A stretch of DNA of 64,000 nt from Ostrinia nubilalis (GCF_963855985.1 NC_087104.1:2542001-2606000), one strand, 5' to 3'; shown: positions 51,480 through 63,006, numbered from the stretch's first letter. Made by a program: numbers and translations. Notes: generated by a model not told the origin, from the sequence alone.

Positions 51480-53307
51480 GTATGTGCTGGCCGCTTAAAA
51501 TATTTTTATTTTAAATGCAATGTACATATTATCCGGTTACAGAATTTATTGGACCGAGATACCTATTCGATTCCCGAATCGAACCCAGATGATTTTTTTT
51601 CATAATCGTCATAACCATGCGAGTAAACATAATTAATTATACAAACAAATAATTATACACGTCGGCGCAGAGACGTTGATATTAAGAATATTCTTAATCG
51701 CATCCGTCGATACGAGTACATTCTGAGATTACCCACTTGTTAAAAAAAAAAAAAAAAATGTTCCTTGATGGTGGACTTAGATAGCGTTTATATAAGATGC
51801 TAAACAAAGTTTATGTGGTTTAAGCACTTCAAAAGGGATGATATTTTAACCGCAATTAAACTTTTAACAAAAGATTCATTTATGGTTTAAAGAAACTTAT
51901 TAATATAATATGTTTATTACATAAACACGATAGCCATTGAAAAGCAAATAGAATTATGGTCTTATTTTAACGGATGTTTGTTTTGTATCTGAACAAACAG
52001 GCAACATTTTTGTTTGTCTCTTTGCGGCCTTGCTTTAGCCCTGATATTTTTACAAAGTTTATTTTTTTATTCATGACGTCTCACCAGCTTGTATCTATAA
52101 ATAATAGATAAAATCTAAGAGCTTCCTTAAACTGTATCGGTATCGGTACATAAGATGATGTCATTTTTTCTTGTATTGGAAAAACATTATTATGTAGGTT
52201 TGTACCTACTAATTAATGTATGATTAATGCTAATAATACTATTGATAGTCTTACAAAGTAAGGCTTCATCATCATTATTATTATTTATTTACAAAAAAAA
52301 AAAAAAAAAGGTCAGTTTTAACTCCATGTACTGTTTTACAATTGGTTCGTATAAATTATTTATGTATAATGTTAGAATTCTCATAAGAAGAGATGCGACA
52401 TCATGAAATACATTGAATCATTTCTTATCTTGCTAAATCTTTTAGACAAGCAAAGTATCTAATTATGCGTTAAAGCGATAATAACTATGTCTTTATAAAT
52501 ATAACACAATAATAATTACATTGTAATCAATGTAATAGAAAATTATTGACGCATCAAAAAAGAAATCGGGCCGCTTGTAATAACAACCGGACTAGTGGAC
52601 TTTGGTCAGTCAAAGAACGAATCAACCACATAAAATAAATTATGTATTATGTAGGTACCTACCAGTACTACCACTACTTGTAACCTTCAATTTAGATTAA
52701 GGACATTTTTTAATAATACCAAAAAATAATGCGATATTATTTTACGAATCGATAACGCTGCCACAAACTCATAATAATGAATGAGTCTTTCTTCCCTTTC
52801 TATGAAGTATAAATTGAGAATTAGTATTTTGTTATTTTTTCTTAACATGATTATAAAAATTCAATCATCACAGTCATAATACTGAAGCTGACTGAATCAA
52901 GGTGTCTGAATAAAGACACGGAGTAGGAGCTTGGTTTAATATTGTCTCAGAAAATGTTAGACGCTTTGGTTTCAGTACATGACATAAAACTATTTTTTGT
53001 TTCTTGAACTTTGTTTGATATTTAGTCATAATTCATATTTTATCGTCTGGCGTAGAGATTTCTACACGATTAACATGAATTAATTCCAATTAATTCGCCT
53101 TAGAATGGCGACCATTTTTTTTTAGACGTTAATACGTTTTTTCACTAAAAATAAATAAATAAAAAATAAAAATAAAATAGAATGCCGGGGCAACAGGTAC
53201 ATCAGTAGTACCATATTGCCCATTTAAGCTTACCTTTCCTTGGCAGTGAGTTTTGTATTTGGCAGTCGTTGATCAAACAAAACGTACCAGACTCCGCTAT
53301 ACACTCC
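51480..53307. other. Gene-free AT-rich stretch
   Basis: A-runs near 51739 and 52296 and AT-rich sequence are present, with no frame, TIR pair or LINE tail recognised. Confidence 0.45.
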
Positions 53308-53578
53308 GCAAATAATAAATAAATTTTAATATCCTTCTTTCGACATTTTACACTACGCTCCTAGTCCCAAACTGAGCAAAGCTATGGGTCCTAGACAACG
53401 GATATAAACATACTTAAATACCGTTTTTATATACATAAGTACATATTATACATAGTAACACCTAGACCCATCACAGAAATTAAAATGTATCAATTCAATT
53501 TCTGCCCGGCCGGGGATCGAACCCGGGACCTCTCGGCATAGTAGTCCGTTTCGAAACCACTACACCAAATGACTGACA
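53308..53578 (-). mobile_element. Full tRNA-derived SINE
   Basis: The minus strand begins with a tRNA-like head: A box TGGTGTAGTGGTTTCG (near 53568) and B box CCCGGGTTCGATCCCCGGCC (near 53520). The body follows with GATGGGTCTAGGTGTTACT, CCGTTGTCTAGGACCC and CAGTTTGGGACTAGGAG, and an AT-rich TTTATTTATTATT end. The order matches the widespread lepidopteran SINE type. Pol III would transcribe it; it has no coding capacity. Confidence 0.8.
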
Positions 53579-54432
53579 AATAAATATTTTTACAATGCTC
53601 AATTACATCATTGTACCTACCTTACTCTATTTTCTTAGCATATTCTAAAGTCGGGTGCATCCTATAATAACATTAAATAACCACCGCTTAGCAATATCGT
53701 TAGTGAAATCATATAATTTATTGAAATATATAATTATTTTAATAAATATTATAATTTATAGGTCAGGTTTCAAGAATCAAAAGATTGCTATTAAATAGTG
53801 CTATTAAATAGAAACCAAACTTTTTCCTCGCAACAGTGTTACTTGGAATCCAAATTAATACTGTTTTGGAATACTGGTCAAACTGTATCCAAATAAATTA
53901 ATAAGTTTTAATTAACCACATTATTTATTTATTTAATTAAAATGCAAGTGAGCTTATGTTTTACAACAATCAGAGTGTTAGCCTTGCAGTCACTGTGATC
54001 GATTCGGTGTTAACCACTACCGTCGTCAAGCTCAGTTCTGAGATGAAACTGGATAAATATAGGAAAGGAGTGTAGACACGAGGGCGTTCGGCCCACACAG
54101 CACGCGACACGCGGCAGTATGGCCGGCGGTTTGCGCCGCTGTCAACGTTGACACAATTAGCCAGTGTGCTGGATAGACAGGATGCTCTGTCAACTGTCTT
54201 GGCAACTTTTTACAATCAGTAGTCGTACTTAACAGTTAATAGAAGTACAAATAAATGTATATAATAATACTCTATAATGAACAAAATCTTGTTGAGACCG
54301 TGATACTTGTTATTGTTATGAATAAGTGATGCAATACGATTATAATACAAAAATATTGCTTTATTATGTATTTAGTACATTGACATTTACTCTCTTAACC
54401 ATTTAACATGGACATTGATCCATGCTCTAAAC
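53579..54432. other. Gene-free stretch with a short CpG-rich piece
   Basis: GGCCCACACAGCACGCGACA and GCCGGCGGTTTGCGCCGC near 54090-54140 are CpG-rich; the remainder is AT-rich. No exon is recognised. Confidence 0.35.
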
Positions 54433-54475
54433 ATCTACACGGTAAAATAAATCTCGGAGGCGAAAGCAGGATAAT

Positions 54476-54818
54476 TAGATGATCAAACGAACTTACCAAG
54501 TGAAGTTCGATCTGAATTATCCTGTTTTCGCCGAAGAGATTTAAGGTCCCTCCCAACCCGAAGATTTCTATATCTTCTTCCCTGGAGGTAAACGTCAATG
54601 TCATCTCCTCTCTAAATATAATGAGACCGCTCGGACAACGAGCCCACAGCGTGGTAGGGGTGGGGTTGCCCGCTCTTTTGTTTTTTACTACTACTACGCT
54701 GAATATTGTGTGCGGATTGGCTTGTCGTACAGGGGTACTACACGGTAAAATAAATCTCTTCGGCGAAAACAGGATAATTCAGATCGAACTTCACTTGGTA
54801 AGTTCGTTTGATCATCTA
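54476..54818. repeat. 68-bp perfect inverted repeat around the duplicated segment
   Basis: Bases 54476-54543 and 54751-54818 are exact inverse copies over 68 bp. The right arm on the + strand contains CACTTGGTAAGTTCG, a consensus-like splice donor. Bases 54433-54475 also repeat the ACACGGTAAAATAAATCTC words directly, giving a local hairpin. The type of element is unknown. Confidence 0.8.
54619..54780 (+). repeat. Duplicated segment, copy 2
   Basis: It begins AATGAGACCGCTCGGACAAC and encodes the same short open frame (MRPLGQRAHSVVGVGLPALL) as copy 1 at 49697-49862. Close identity with inverted orientation 5 kb away points to a mobile family or recent duplication. The frame is not recognised as a protein family and I do not call a gene. 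Confidence 0.75.
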
Positions 54819-54961
54819 AATAAATATCCTTGGAAATTTTGACCTCTAGTTCCAAACTATAACAACAGGTATAAACATAAACGAATGTTGAAAAACAATG
54901 TTTACAACTTGTACTGTAGGTAGAAATACATTTTCAATAACTTGAAGATATCTAATTGTCT

Positions 54962-55025
54962 AAAACGGGAATCAAATCCACGACCTTTCGCTTGCCGGGC
55001 GACTACTCTTCACCATCTGTTGAAT
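54962..55025 (-). mobile_element. tRNA-derived SINE head fragment
   Basis: The minus strand has CAGATGGTGAAGAGTAGTCG (A-box region) and GTCGTGGATTTGATTCCCG (B box). Confidence 0.45.
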
Positions 55026-55217
55026 AACAATATTTATGTGGCTGTTGGATGTTTATGGGTAGTACTACCCAACATTGATGAAAACAAACGCAGGCCGTAA
55101 CAGCGTATTACACTTGAAAATTTCGACAGGTTCTCCCGATGTCTCCTCTCCCTCCAGTTCGATTCCTCCCTTAGGCAGTTCGATGCTTTGAACTTATACT
55201 AAGAACTAATCTTACAA

Positions 55218-55310
55218 CCAACCAAATCGTGGAGAAAATTTGCACCCACTGAGAATCAAACACGAGACCTCTGGGTCTGAGGCAGGTGGAATTACCACCG
55301 CCTCTGTCGA
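55218..55310 (-). mobile_element. tRNA-derived SINE head fragment
   Basis: The minus strand shows GAGGCGGTGGTAATTCCACC, then GAGGTCTCGTGTTTGATTC, tRNA-like A and B regions. A related CCTGTCTCAGACC word is at about 36200 in the other orientation. Confidence 0.45.
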
Positions 55311-55334
55311 TTTAAAATATGATACTGATATTCC

Positions 55335-55592
55335 TGAGTGACTGACATAGCCCGCAGAATCGCTAAAATCAAGTGGCAATGGGCGGGGCACATAGCTCGT
55401 AGAGCTGATGGCCGCTGGGGCAGGAAAGTTCTTGAGTGGCGACCACTAGGTAGACCGACGATCTGGTGAGGGTCGCGGGAGGTGCCTGGATGCGAGCGGC
55501 GCAGGACCGGTCTTTGTGGAAATCCTTGGGGGAGGCCTTTATCCAGCAGTGGACGTCTTTCGCCTGAAACGAACGAACGAACGAACGAACTG
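55335..55592 (+). mobile_element. RTE-clade LINE 3' fragment with (GAAC)n tail
   Basis: The longest of the direct-strand tails here, it has GACATAGCCCGCAGAATCGC, AAGTGGCAATGGGCGGGGC, GGCCGCTGGGGCAGG and GTCCAGCAGTGGACGTC, then GAACGAACGAACGAAC. The frame reads IARRIAKIKWQWAGHIARRA, the RTE C-terminal signature. Overlapping minus-strand frames are shadows. Confidence 0.8.
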
Positions 55593-56046
55593 ATATCCCA
55601 ACTAACTTTACACAACCCTAAATCACCTGCGCACGCGCCTAATGCCCGCTTAATGGCGCCCGCAATTATGCACACGTACAATACGTTTTATTATTTCGAC
55701 CCTGTTCCTTACCGGCAAAAAACTCAATGAACTTGGAATAATTGCGGGCTGAAAAAATACAAACATCACACATTGTGTGCGGTAGACGAGGCTTACGTTT
55801 ACACACATATTAACTATCTCAAGTTATGCTATTTCATTCAAGGTTCAGATTAACTGCGTGTGAAAAAAATTAACCCATATGAAGATTAACATAAAACAGC
55901 TGATCGGGCATTTTAGAAGTGTTAAATTTTTCAAGATTTTGGGTTTGAGGCACTTGTGACCAGAGTCATTTGCTTTCGGATTAGGCAGGGTTTTTTAAAC
56001 TATGCTATTACTGATAGAGCCTATTTATTAATGGACCAAAATCTTC

Positions 56047-56178
56047 ATGACCGACGATCTGGTAAAGGTCGCGGGAAGAGCCTGGATGTGGGCAGCGCAG
56101 GACCGTTCATTGTGGAAAACCTTGGGGGAGCCCTTTGTCCAGCAGTGGACGTCATTTGGCTAAAATGAACGAACGAAA
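56047..56178 (+). mobile_element. RTE-clade LINE tail
   Basis: It reads GACCGACGATCTGGTAAAGG through GTCCAGCAGTGGACGTCATT to GAACGAACGAAA. Confidence 0.75.
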
Positions 56179-57277
56179 AATTTTCAATCTATACTCAAAT
56201 TAAAGCAATGTCGAGCACGCCAGTCTACGATGATTACAATTTGTCACTCTACATAACTTCTACGTATAAAACAAAATAATATCCAGTCAAAACAATATAA
56301 ACATTACACAATTAAACTAGCTATCGCTCATAAAGTGACCTCAACCTAACAGAGGTCATAATACAAACAATGCATCACCTACATAAGAAATGGCCAATTT
56401 TGACGGCCAGCCAGGCATTGGCAAAGTTTTTGTATCATTCAACGATTGCACAGGATGTATTTAGCCCTTGAAATAGTATTGAAGGATTCCATAAGACTAG
56501 TTGAGGCAAACGGGGTGAACTATGAATCAATGGTAGAGTCTACCTAGCAAATAATGTTAAAAACAGTGGCTAAAAATTTGTTAGCCTAATCTTAATCTAA
56601 TCCCCTATACCAAATAAGTAGGGCTTAGAACTAAAAGTGATATCCGCCGACGGCACTGGCCAACTGGCAAACAATGTTTCGGCTGGAAATGTCTCTTTTT
56701 AATCGTTGCAGTAGGTTGAGACATAAAGAACCGGTCATTTATGTAGTTTTCTATGAAAGATTTGTCAAGTTAACAATGTTTGATAAAGTTAGACTACATA
56801 AGTACCATACTGGTGGCGTGTGCAGTCCTTTACGTATGGTCTTTTGGAAGAACGCTATAAATTCAACACCTACGTTTTTTGTGAATTGAAAAACCTCTGA
56901 GCGTTAATCGCTATGTTCACCAACTTGGTGGATATTAAGTTGGTAAACAATATCAAAAAACTGCATTCAAGACAAAAATAGCCTGTGAGACCCGTATTAG
57001 CATACAAACAAAATTATAATCAAACCGACGTGAATAAACCATAATTATAATCACAATCGCTAGCATCTCCCGAAACCCGGAAAATTTAATTTCCCTGCGT
57101 CCTTTGTTTGGCAGGATCAAGATTGCATTTTTCGTCTCGCTTCCGGCTGCTTTTAATTGCTTCAAACAAAGACAAGGCGGTGTACTGTGTTTATCTGTTT
57201 GGTAGAAACGTGTAACGGTAGAAAGTGCGTTTGCAAATGAGCTTTATAAGTTGTTTTTCGAACGAATTGGACAAAGT
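56179..57277. other. Gene-free AT-rich stretch
   Basis: Frames at 56674-56889 (+) and 56953-57165 (-) lack family motifs. No element boundary is recognised. Confidence 0.4.
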
Positions 57278-57371
57278 TAAGGCTAGATTGCACTGTCAAA
57301 CTCCATACAAAAAACACCGGTTATTATATGGCTATAGTCACTGTTAAAATAAAGTGGTGCAACTCAGTCTA
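57278..57371 (+). mobile_element. TA-targeted MITE, family A copy 4 (short)
   Basis: TAAGGCTAGATTGCAC and GTGGTGCAACTCAGTCTAA form diverged ends. The inner CTCCATACAAAAAACACCGG matches the family. About 30 bp is deleted on the left side. Confidence 0.65.
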
Positions 57372-58570
57372 AGAAAACAAAAATGACACTCTAAAGAACT
57401 TAGGGCATGAATTTTCTTTTGTCTGCAATCATAGCTAGGTGCACCAAAAACAAAATATTACTTTAGTCAAAATATAATATCACTATCTGCTATTAAGACT
57501 AAAAATATTAAGCCTATCACACTCGTAGCTGAATAAAATGTAAAGCAGTTTTTTAATTTAACATAATGTCTTACTATACTTTGGGTTTAGTTTAGGTATT
57601 TATTGGAGCATATTTCACTACAATAAAGCGAAGACATTTAATAAAGACCTTGCATAGTAAATTCCTTTTTTAACTTTTGGATCACAGTGATAGTTGAAGT
57701 AATAACTAGGACAGTCTGCTCGCCAGGGCCGTAATAAGTTCAATATGATTTATTCAATAAGAACTATCGTATACTTAACGGAAAAATATGAACAGTGAAT
57801 ACATTTTTCATGTGACGATTATAAAACGGCCATGCCATATATTTTGACTAAGGTGTAGTTTGTTACTTTAGTTAAGGCTTATAAAGTTAGGATGTGTAGA
57901 GTTATAAGCATGTACCGTCAGCGTCAATTAGTTCATTACACACAAAGTAGACAAAAGTTAGAACTTTATTCTTAATAAAATTGTAAAAAAGACGTCTTGC
58001 GAACACTTTGGCTAAAATATAGTAGTGGCAATTAATTCCTATTATTTTGTCTTGCATGGAATGTGTATAATGAATGCTTATCTTTGTAGCCTGTGGTTAC
58101 TGCTTTTCGTTGTTAGATTTTATTTGTTGTCACTATAAACGCAGTGGCGCTTACTGTCTGCGATTTTTAATACAGACAAATATCCACTGAGTCCAGCCCT
58201 GTGCGAGACAAATCGTGAATAGACAGCTGGTATGCCAACAGCACACGTTTTGTCAAGGTGACTCGACAGCTAACTGCAATATAGGGATCCTATTTATTGC
58301 TATTTACCCGCAGCTTTCAGCTATTAAACATTTTACTTGCAATTACCTTTAAAACTCAATATTATTGCACTAATTAACATATCTAACTACTTCTTTCTGG
58401 ACTAAATTGATGGCAAATTAATTAATTTTAATACTCAAACAAAAGACGATGCTTAGTTTTTTATGTAGTTATCATTATAAGTTTTGTCTTGTTATTTTTT
58501 TCACCTTCTAGACATGTAAAAGAAGTTCAATTGGGAAGATGACTGGGTAATGAAATCGAAATTCTATTTA
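57372..58570. other. Gene-free AT-rich stretch
   Basis: Nothing recognisable is seen. Confidence 0.4.
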
Positions 58571-58797
58571 GTCCGTCAGACAGATAATAAAAAAATATTG
58601 GACACGTATTTTTTTTTAATTTTCATAATCGAATAATTACAGTATTATTTGAGTTGAAACGTCGCATGACATCACTTTTGAGTAAAATAAAATATATAAA
58701 ATCTACTCAAAAATGACGTCGATGTAACACTGTTATTATTTAATCATGAAAGAAAATAAAAAATACGAGTGTAATACTTTCTCATTATCTGACGGAC
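58571..58797. mobile_element. Fold-back MITE, family E
   Basis: GTCCGTCAGACAGATAAT and ATTATCTGACGGAC are inverted ends. Imperfect pairing continues inward (ATTTTCATAATCGAATAAT with ATTATTTAATCATGAAA) to a central CACTTTTGAGTA/TACTCAAAAATG pair. It is 227 bp. Confidence 0.65.
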
Positions 58798-59140
58798 AAA
58801 AATTTAAATTTTGTCATCTAGCCTATTCTCATTGCCTGATCGACCACTTACTAAATCACAGAATAAAGATTTTCATTCAACTTTAGCTACAAAGAAAAAG
58901 AAACTGCACTGCGAATTGTAGAGCCTATCTAGACAGACTTACCTACTATCTCTAGAAAGCTTGATCCAAGATAGCTCTAGCTAAAACAATAGAGAACAGC
59001 TTTCTGCAGGAGTGTAGCTACAGCTAGACTTGCTTGTGTTCGCGGTGACCTATTTAGACTTCATTTTCTCGTATAGGGCTGTGTCGTTTGGAGAAAAGAT
59101 TTATGTTTTAATTGGACTTATAAAGTAAATAATGTTTCAA

Positions 59141-59279
59141 TCCCTACTAATATTAAATGCGAAAGTAACTCTGTCTGTCTGTCTTTCAAGTCTAAACCAC
59201 TGAATCGATTTCGATGGGCATGGATAGTTTTCGGTGACAGACAAAATTTTACGCGGGCGGAGCCGCGGGCAAAAGCTAG
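59141..59279 (+). mobile_element. Short Helitron-like element, second family
   Basis: It starts TCCCTACTAATATTA after A and ends GGAGCCGCGGGCAAAAGCTAG before T. Only 139 bp, it carries a CTGTCTGTCTGTC run and a GCGGGCGGAGCCGCGGGC hairpin region. Confidence 0.8.
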
Positions 59280-59910
59280 TTTTCATTGTGTACACAGAGA
59301 GATCTGTAACGGAATACGCATCTCTTAGAAAAACTAACTCAAAAAGGCTTATAAGAAAATCTCTTTCTAATCAACACTTTCTGCTTTCTGAAGAGCTCAG
59401 TAGCATTACAACAAGTCATTTATTATGTAATTTATAATCTTATTCTTAAAACTATCAACTTATTTATCATCTTAATAACAAATACACCTGCCACAATAAT
59501 CCGTCACGAGTATCAAACAAACCGTCTAATCCCAAGCAAAATAATCCAATTTCCACGCCAATCTATTATGCAACTCTTGCGCCGGTCGACGTTGAACTAT
59601 TGTATTCAAAACATTGAGATGTACCGACGAAACGATTTTGCACTTTCGCGCTCTACTGAACAGGGTTGCCAGAATGCGTTTAAAGTAAATTATTTTGTAA
59701 TTTATGGATTTCAAATAAATAATTACGAATTTATTTCGCTCTGTCTAAATATCGTGTAGCGTAGGATTCAGTGTTGTAATTTGAATTACTTTATTTAAAC
59801 TGAAACGGTCTCATTATCGTTTTGGAAATAACACTATTCTGTTTCTTTTCAGTGAAATCAACATTTGACTGAAAATGACAAAAAAAATCTAAGAGACAGT
59901 AGCAGAATTA

Positions 59911-60014
59911 TGCCCGTTTTCACCATCAATCCCTAATTTTTAAGTGACCCATAACAGGAATTTTGTTTTCATAGGGGTCTCTTAAAAATTAGGGATTAAT
60001 GGTGAAAACGGGCA
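59911..60014. mobile_element. Harbinger-like fold-back MITE
   Basis: Ends TGCCCGTTTTCACCATCAAT and ATTAATGGTGAAAACGGGCA are inverse, flanked by TTA at 59908-59910 and 60015-60017. It is 104 bp. The outer TGCCCG is shared with the 146-bp family, suggesting the same transposase group. Confidence 0.85.
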
Positions 60015-60017
60015 TTA

Positions 60018-60721
60018 GTCAACCTAACACCAGGGAGACCTTTAACCTCTACACTGAATGTAGATTCGTTTATCTTTTGTATAGTTCGATTCCTGGCAAT
60101 CGTTACTTTGAGACCATGACATTTTATTTAAAAGATCGGAATAAATATTTTTACCAACTGACATTTTATTGTCTCCGGATGATACAAATCTACCGGCACA
60201 AATAATATTGAAATTAATACAATCCAAATGTACGAATATTGTAAGGAATTTTTGTTGTAGCTACATAAGACTAAGCCACGATGACAAAAAAATATTCTTA
60301 AATAAATAACTTCAACCAGTTAGATAATCCTTTAGAGAGGATTTTAAATATGAGAGCTTTTTTACAGACCGTATTTTTTATTTATTTTTAGCCACGAAGC
60401 TTCAATTCATAATAAACCTTTCACAGCCCTACCACGGGTCAATGGTCAGAAGAAAATTATCTAATTCAGAAAGAAAGCAGAGGAAATCTGAACCCGCGTA
60501 ATAGCATAATGATTGGGCAGTTTGTCAGTATAATTAACGGTTGCTATGGCAAATAGAGATGATTGAACACTTTCAATTTTATTGATGACTTGAGGTTTTG
60601 GCTTCGATTGTACAAAGGCAAATGACCATTGAAGAACATAAGTAGAAACTTATCACCTTATAGTTCCTTTCATCATCGTGTCAGCCTATTATGTCTACCG
60701 TAGTCATAAAAGCAATTTACT
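60018..60721. other. Gene-free AT-rich stretch
   Basis: No gene or element is recognised. Confidence 0.4.
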
Positions 60722-60799
60722 TTTTAAGTAAGCTTTCAGATAACTTTTAAATACTTATACCTATAAGTATTTAAAAGTTATCTGAAAGCTTACTTAAAA
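60722..60799. repeat. 78-bp perfect palindrome
   Basis: Arms 60722-60759 and 60762-60799 (38 bp each) are exact inverse copies around CC, beginning TTTTAAGTAAGCTTTCAGAT. A microRNA-like hairpin, a tiny fold-back element or a replication-error palindrome are all possible. Confidence 0.85.
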
Positions 60800-61590
60800 C
60801 CTTACGGTGCAATTTTGCCCCTGTTTTGTGACAAAACGTGCCAAGCAACACAAAACACTGCGTCAAAACAATATTACGTTACGAATAACGAAGGCTGTAA
60901 CTAGCAGTAAGCTACTTTTACTTAACGAGTTTGGAAAAATTTCAAACATAAATTCAAGTCAATAAATTATTAGCCCATAATATTAAGTTCTGACATCATT
61001 AACCTTTCCATTGCTGACTAGAAAACTAGAAAAAGAATATTCTTTAATTATTTAGGTTACATAAATCTATCTTCGTTAAACATGGTAATAATTAATTATT
61101 AATTAGCTACAGGACACAACCTACAATATTAATTAGGTGAACAATAGAAAAGCAAGAAAATGCGCTTTCTCCGCAAAATAATTATTCTCTAATTATAATT
61201 AGACAATAATAGAAAAAGCTATAAAACTTATACACAACTATTGTCTTGGAAACGCAAAAAATAGATCTCCAGCCAATACAAAGAGTGTGGATAATCACCA
61301 ATTAAACAATACCCCTGTACTTCTCTTGCATACTTCATGCTGCATGCTGCTTGCAAGTTGTAGGCGAGAGCGATATCAACTTATTTGGTATTTTTGGTAA
61401 ATCAATTTCTTATAATATAGCCACATATTTTAACATAGTTGTAAGCCAGGGGTTACCTTGAAGTCTTTAAATAGACTTCGGAAGCAGGTCGGCCGTAGCA
61501 AGGACAATCTGATCGTGGGGATTCTCGGATGGCTCAAACTTGGAGTGCAAGTGTGGTTGTGTTCCCCAGTCGATGAAGCACTTGATGTCG
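60800..61590. other. Gene-free AT-rich stretch
   Basis: No gene is recognised. Confidence 0.4.
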
Positions 61591-61601
61591 CGACGTGCCC
61601 T

Positions 61602-62106
61602 CATCATCATCATCATCATTTCAGCCACAGGACGTCCACTGCTGAACATAGGCCTCCCCCAATGACTTCCACATCGCACGGTTGGTAGCGGCCTGCATCC
61701 AGCGCCTTCCCGCTACCTTTATCAGGTCGTCGGTCCACCTTGTGGGTGGACGTCCCACGCTGCGTTTTCCGGTACGTGGCCTCCATTCCAGAACCTTGCT
61801 GCCCCATCGGCCGTCAGTTCTGCGTACTATGTGCCCTGCCCACTGCCACTTCAGCTTGCTGATCCGTCGGGCTATGTCAGCGACTTTAGTTCGTTTACGG
61901 ATCTCCTCATTTCTGATTCGATCTCGTAAAGAAACACCGAGCATAGCCCTCTCCATAGCACGCTGTGCAACTTTGAGCTTCTGTATAAGGCCTATAGTGA
62001 GGGGCCACGTTTCCGAGCCATAAGTCATCACAGGTAACACACATTGGTTGTAGACTTTCGTCTTCAGGCACTGGGGTATTTTGGACGAAAAGATGTTGCG
62101 TAGTTT
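61602..62106 (-). mobile_element. 5'-truncated RTE-clade LINE with target duplication
   Basis: The flanks carry CGACGTGCCCT at 61591-61601 and 62107-62117, an 11-bp target duplication. The element runs on the minus strand from its 5' truncation to an (ATG)n tail (CAT repeats at 61602-61619 on the + strand). It is the best-preserved RTE copy in the window. Confidence 0.85.
61621..62106 (-). pseudogene. RTE reverse transcriptase C-terminal fragment
   Basis: The open minus-strand frame of about 160 codons starts inside the element (KLRNIFSS) and holds the C-terminal signature of RTE/BovB-type ORF2 proteins: CLKTKVYNQCVLPVMTYGSE, RAMERAMLGVSLRDR, KWQWAGHIVRRTDGRWG, GRPPTRWTDDLIKV and EAYVQQWTSCG. 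The catalytic RT and endonuclease domains are absent through 5' truncation. An upstream Met at 62124 lies in flanking DNA. No function is expected. Confidence 0.85.
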
Positions 62107-62532
62107 CGACGTGCCCTGCGTCATGTAAAATCAAATTCTACAATGCCTGCGTGCCCAAACAACTGTACTGCAAAATTAATGCTACTGACAACGCCACTTT
62201 TGTAACGGAATTTTGGGCTGACACTGTATAGGTTTGTTGTCGACACGACAAGAAGAAGAAGGGCGTGTAGAGTTAGAAGAGTCATCTAACTAAAATGCAT
62301 GAATTGCAATCTTTTGATACACTTTCCGCAAAACGAGTAGTTTCTTTTAAATTATTCCTTACCCAAAGATCCGATTAATCGCTGACTTCGTGCGAAACCA
62401 TCCATTGTCAAAATTTGTGTGTCGAGGCTACTTCTCATAATACCAATGACAGACAAACACAATAGATTACTATTTGTAATTAGATAGAGTCAAGGTTAAT
62501 GAAAATAAAGTGGTTTCTAACACTTCCTAGAT

Positions 62533-62665
62533 CATCACCATCATCATTATTTTCAGCCATAGGACGTCCACTGCTGAACATAGGCCTCCCCTAATGATTC
62601 CCATATTGCCCGGTTGGTAGCGGCCGCATCCAGCGTCTTCCCTTTATGAGGTCGTCGGTCTTTCT
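62533..62665 (-). mobile_element. RTE-clade LINE tail
   Basis: This is the inverse of the family end: CATCACCATCATCAT, GCCATAGGACGTCCACTGC and GGTAGCGGCCGCATCCAG, with a deletion before TTTATGAGGTCGTCGG. Confidence 0.75.
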
Positions 62666-62699
62666 AGTAATATTAGATTTTAAACTTTTGCGTTCTTTT

Positions 62700-62765
62700 C
62701 GCGTAGTAGACAGATGTCCTAATAATGGTTGCGGGAAGGCACTAGATGCAAGCCGAGGTCTATCT
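62700..62765 (+). mobile_element. RTE fragment, opposite orientation
   Basis: GGTTGCGGGAAGGCACTAGATG followed by GCCGAGGTC resembles the direct family coding end. It faces the preceding inverse tail. Confidence 0.4.
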
Positions 62766-63006
62766 ATATCCATTTTGATTACAAAACAGTAAGAATCACG
62801 GATCTCAACGCGACACTTTTATAATTATAGTACGCGAATAGTACCTACTACATAAAAATGTCTTGAAACTTATAACAGCGTAATGTATCGTCTACTTCCT
62901 AGTAATTATTCGAAACGACATAATTATGATAAATTAATCATAAGTACACAATTATACATATGCCTGCAACATAAAGTTATTCTAATAGTAGTTTTTATTG
63001 TTCCAG

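Noticed and set aside
53308..53578. tRNA gene
   Set aside because: A and B boxes are good, but the acceptor stem is missing and a SINE body with an AT-rich tail follows. The same reasoning was applied to the tRNA-like sequences near 3953, 27040, 31290, 45225, 54962 and 55218.
55292..55681. 129-codon minus-strand frame
   Set aside because: It is antisense to a + strand RTE tail, so it is a shadow.
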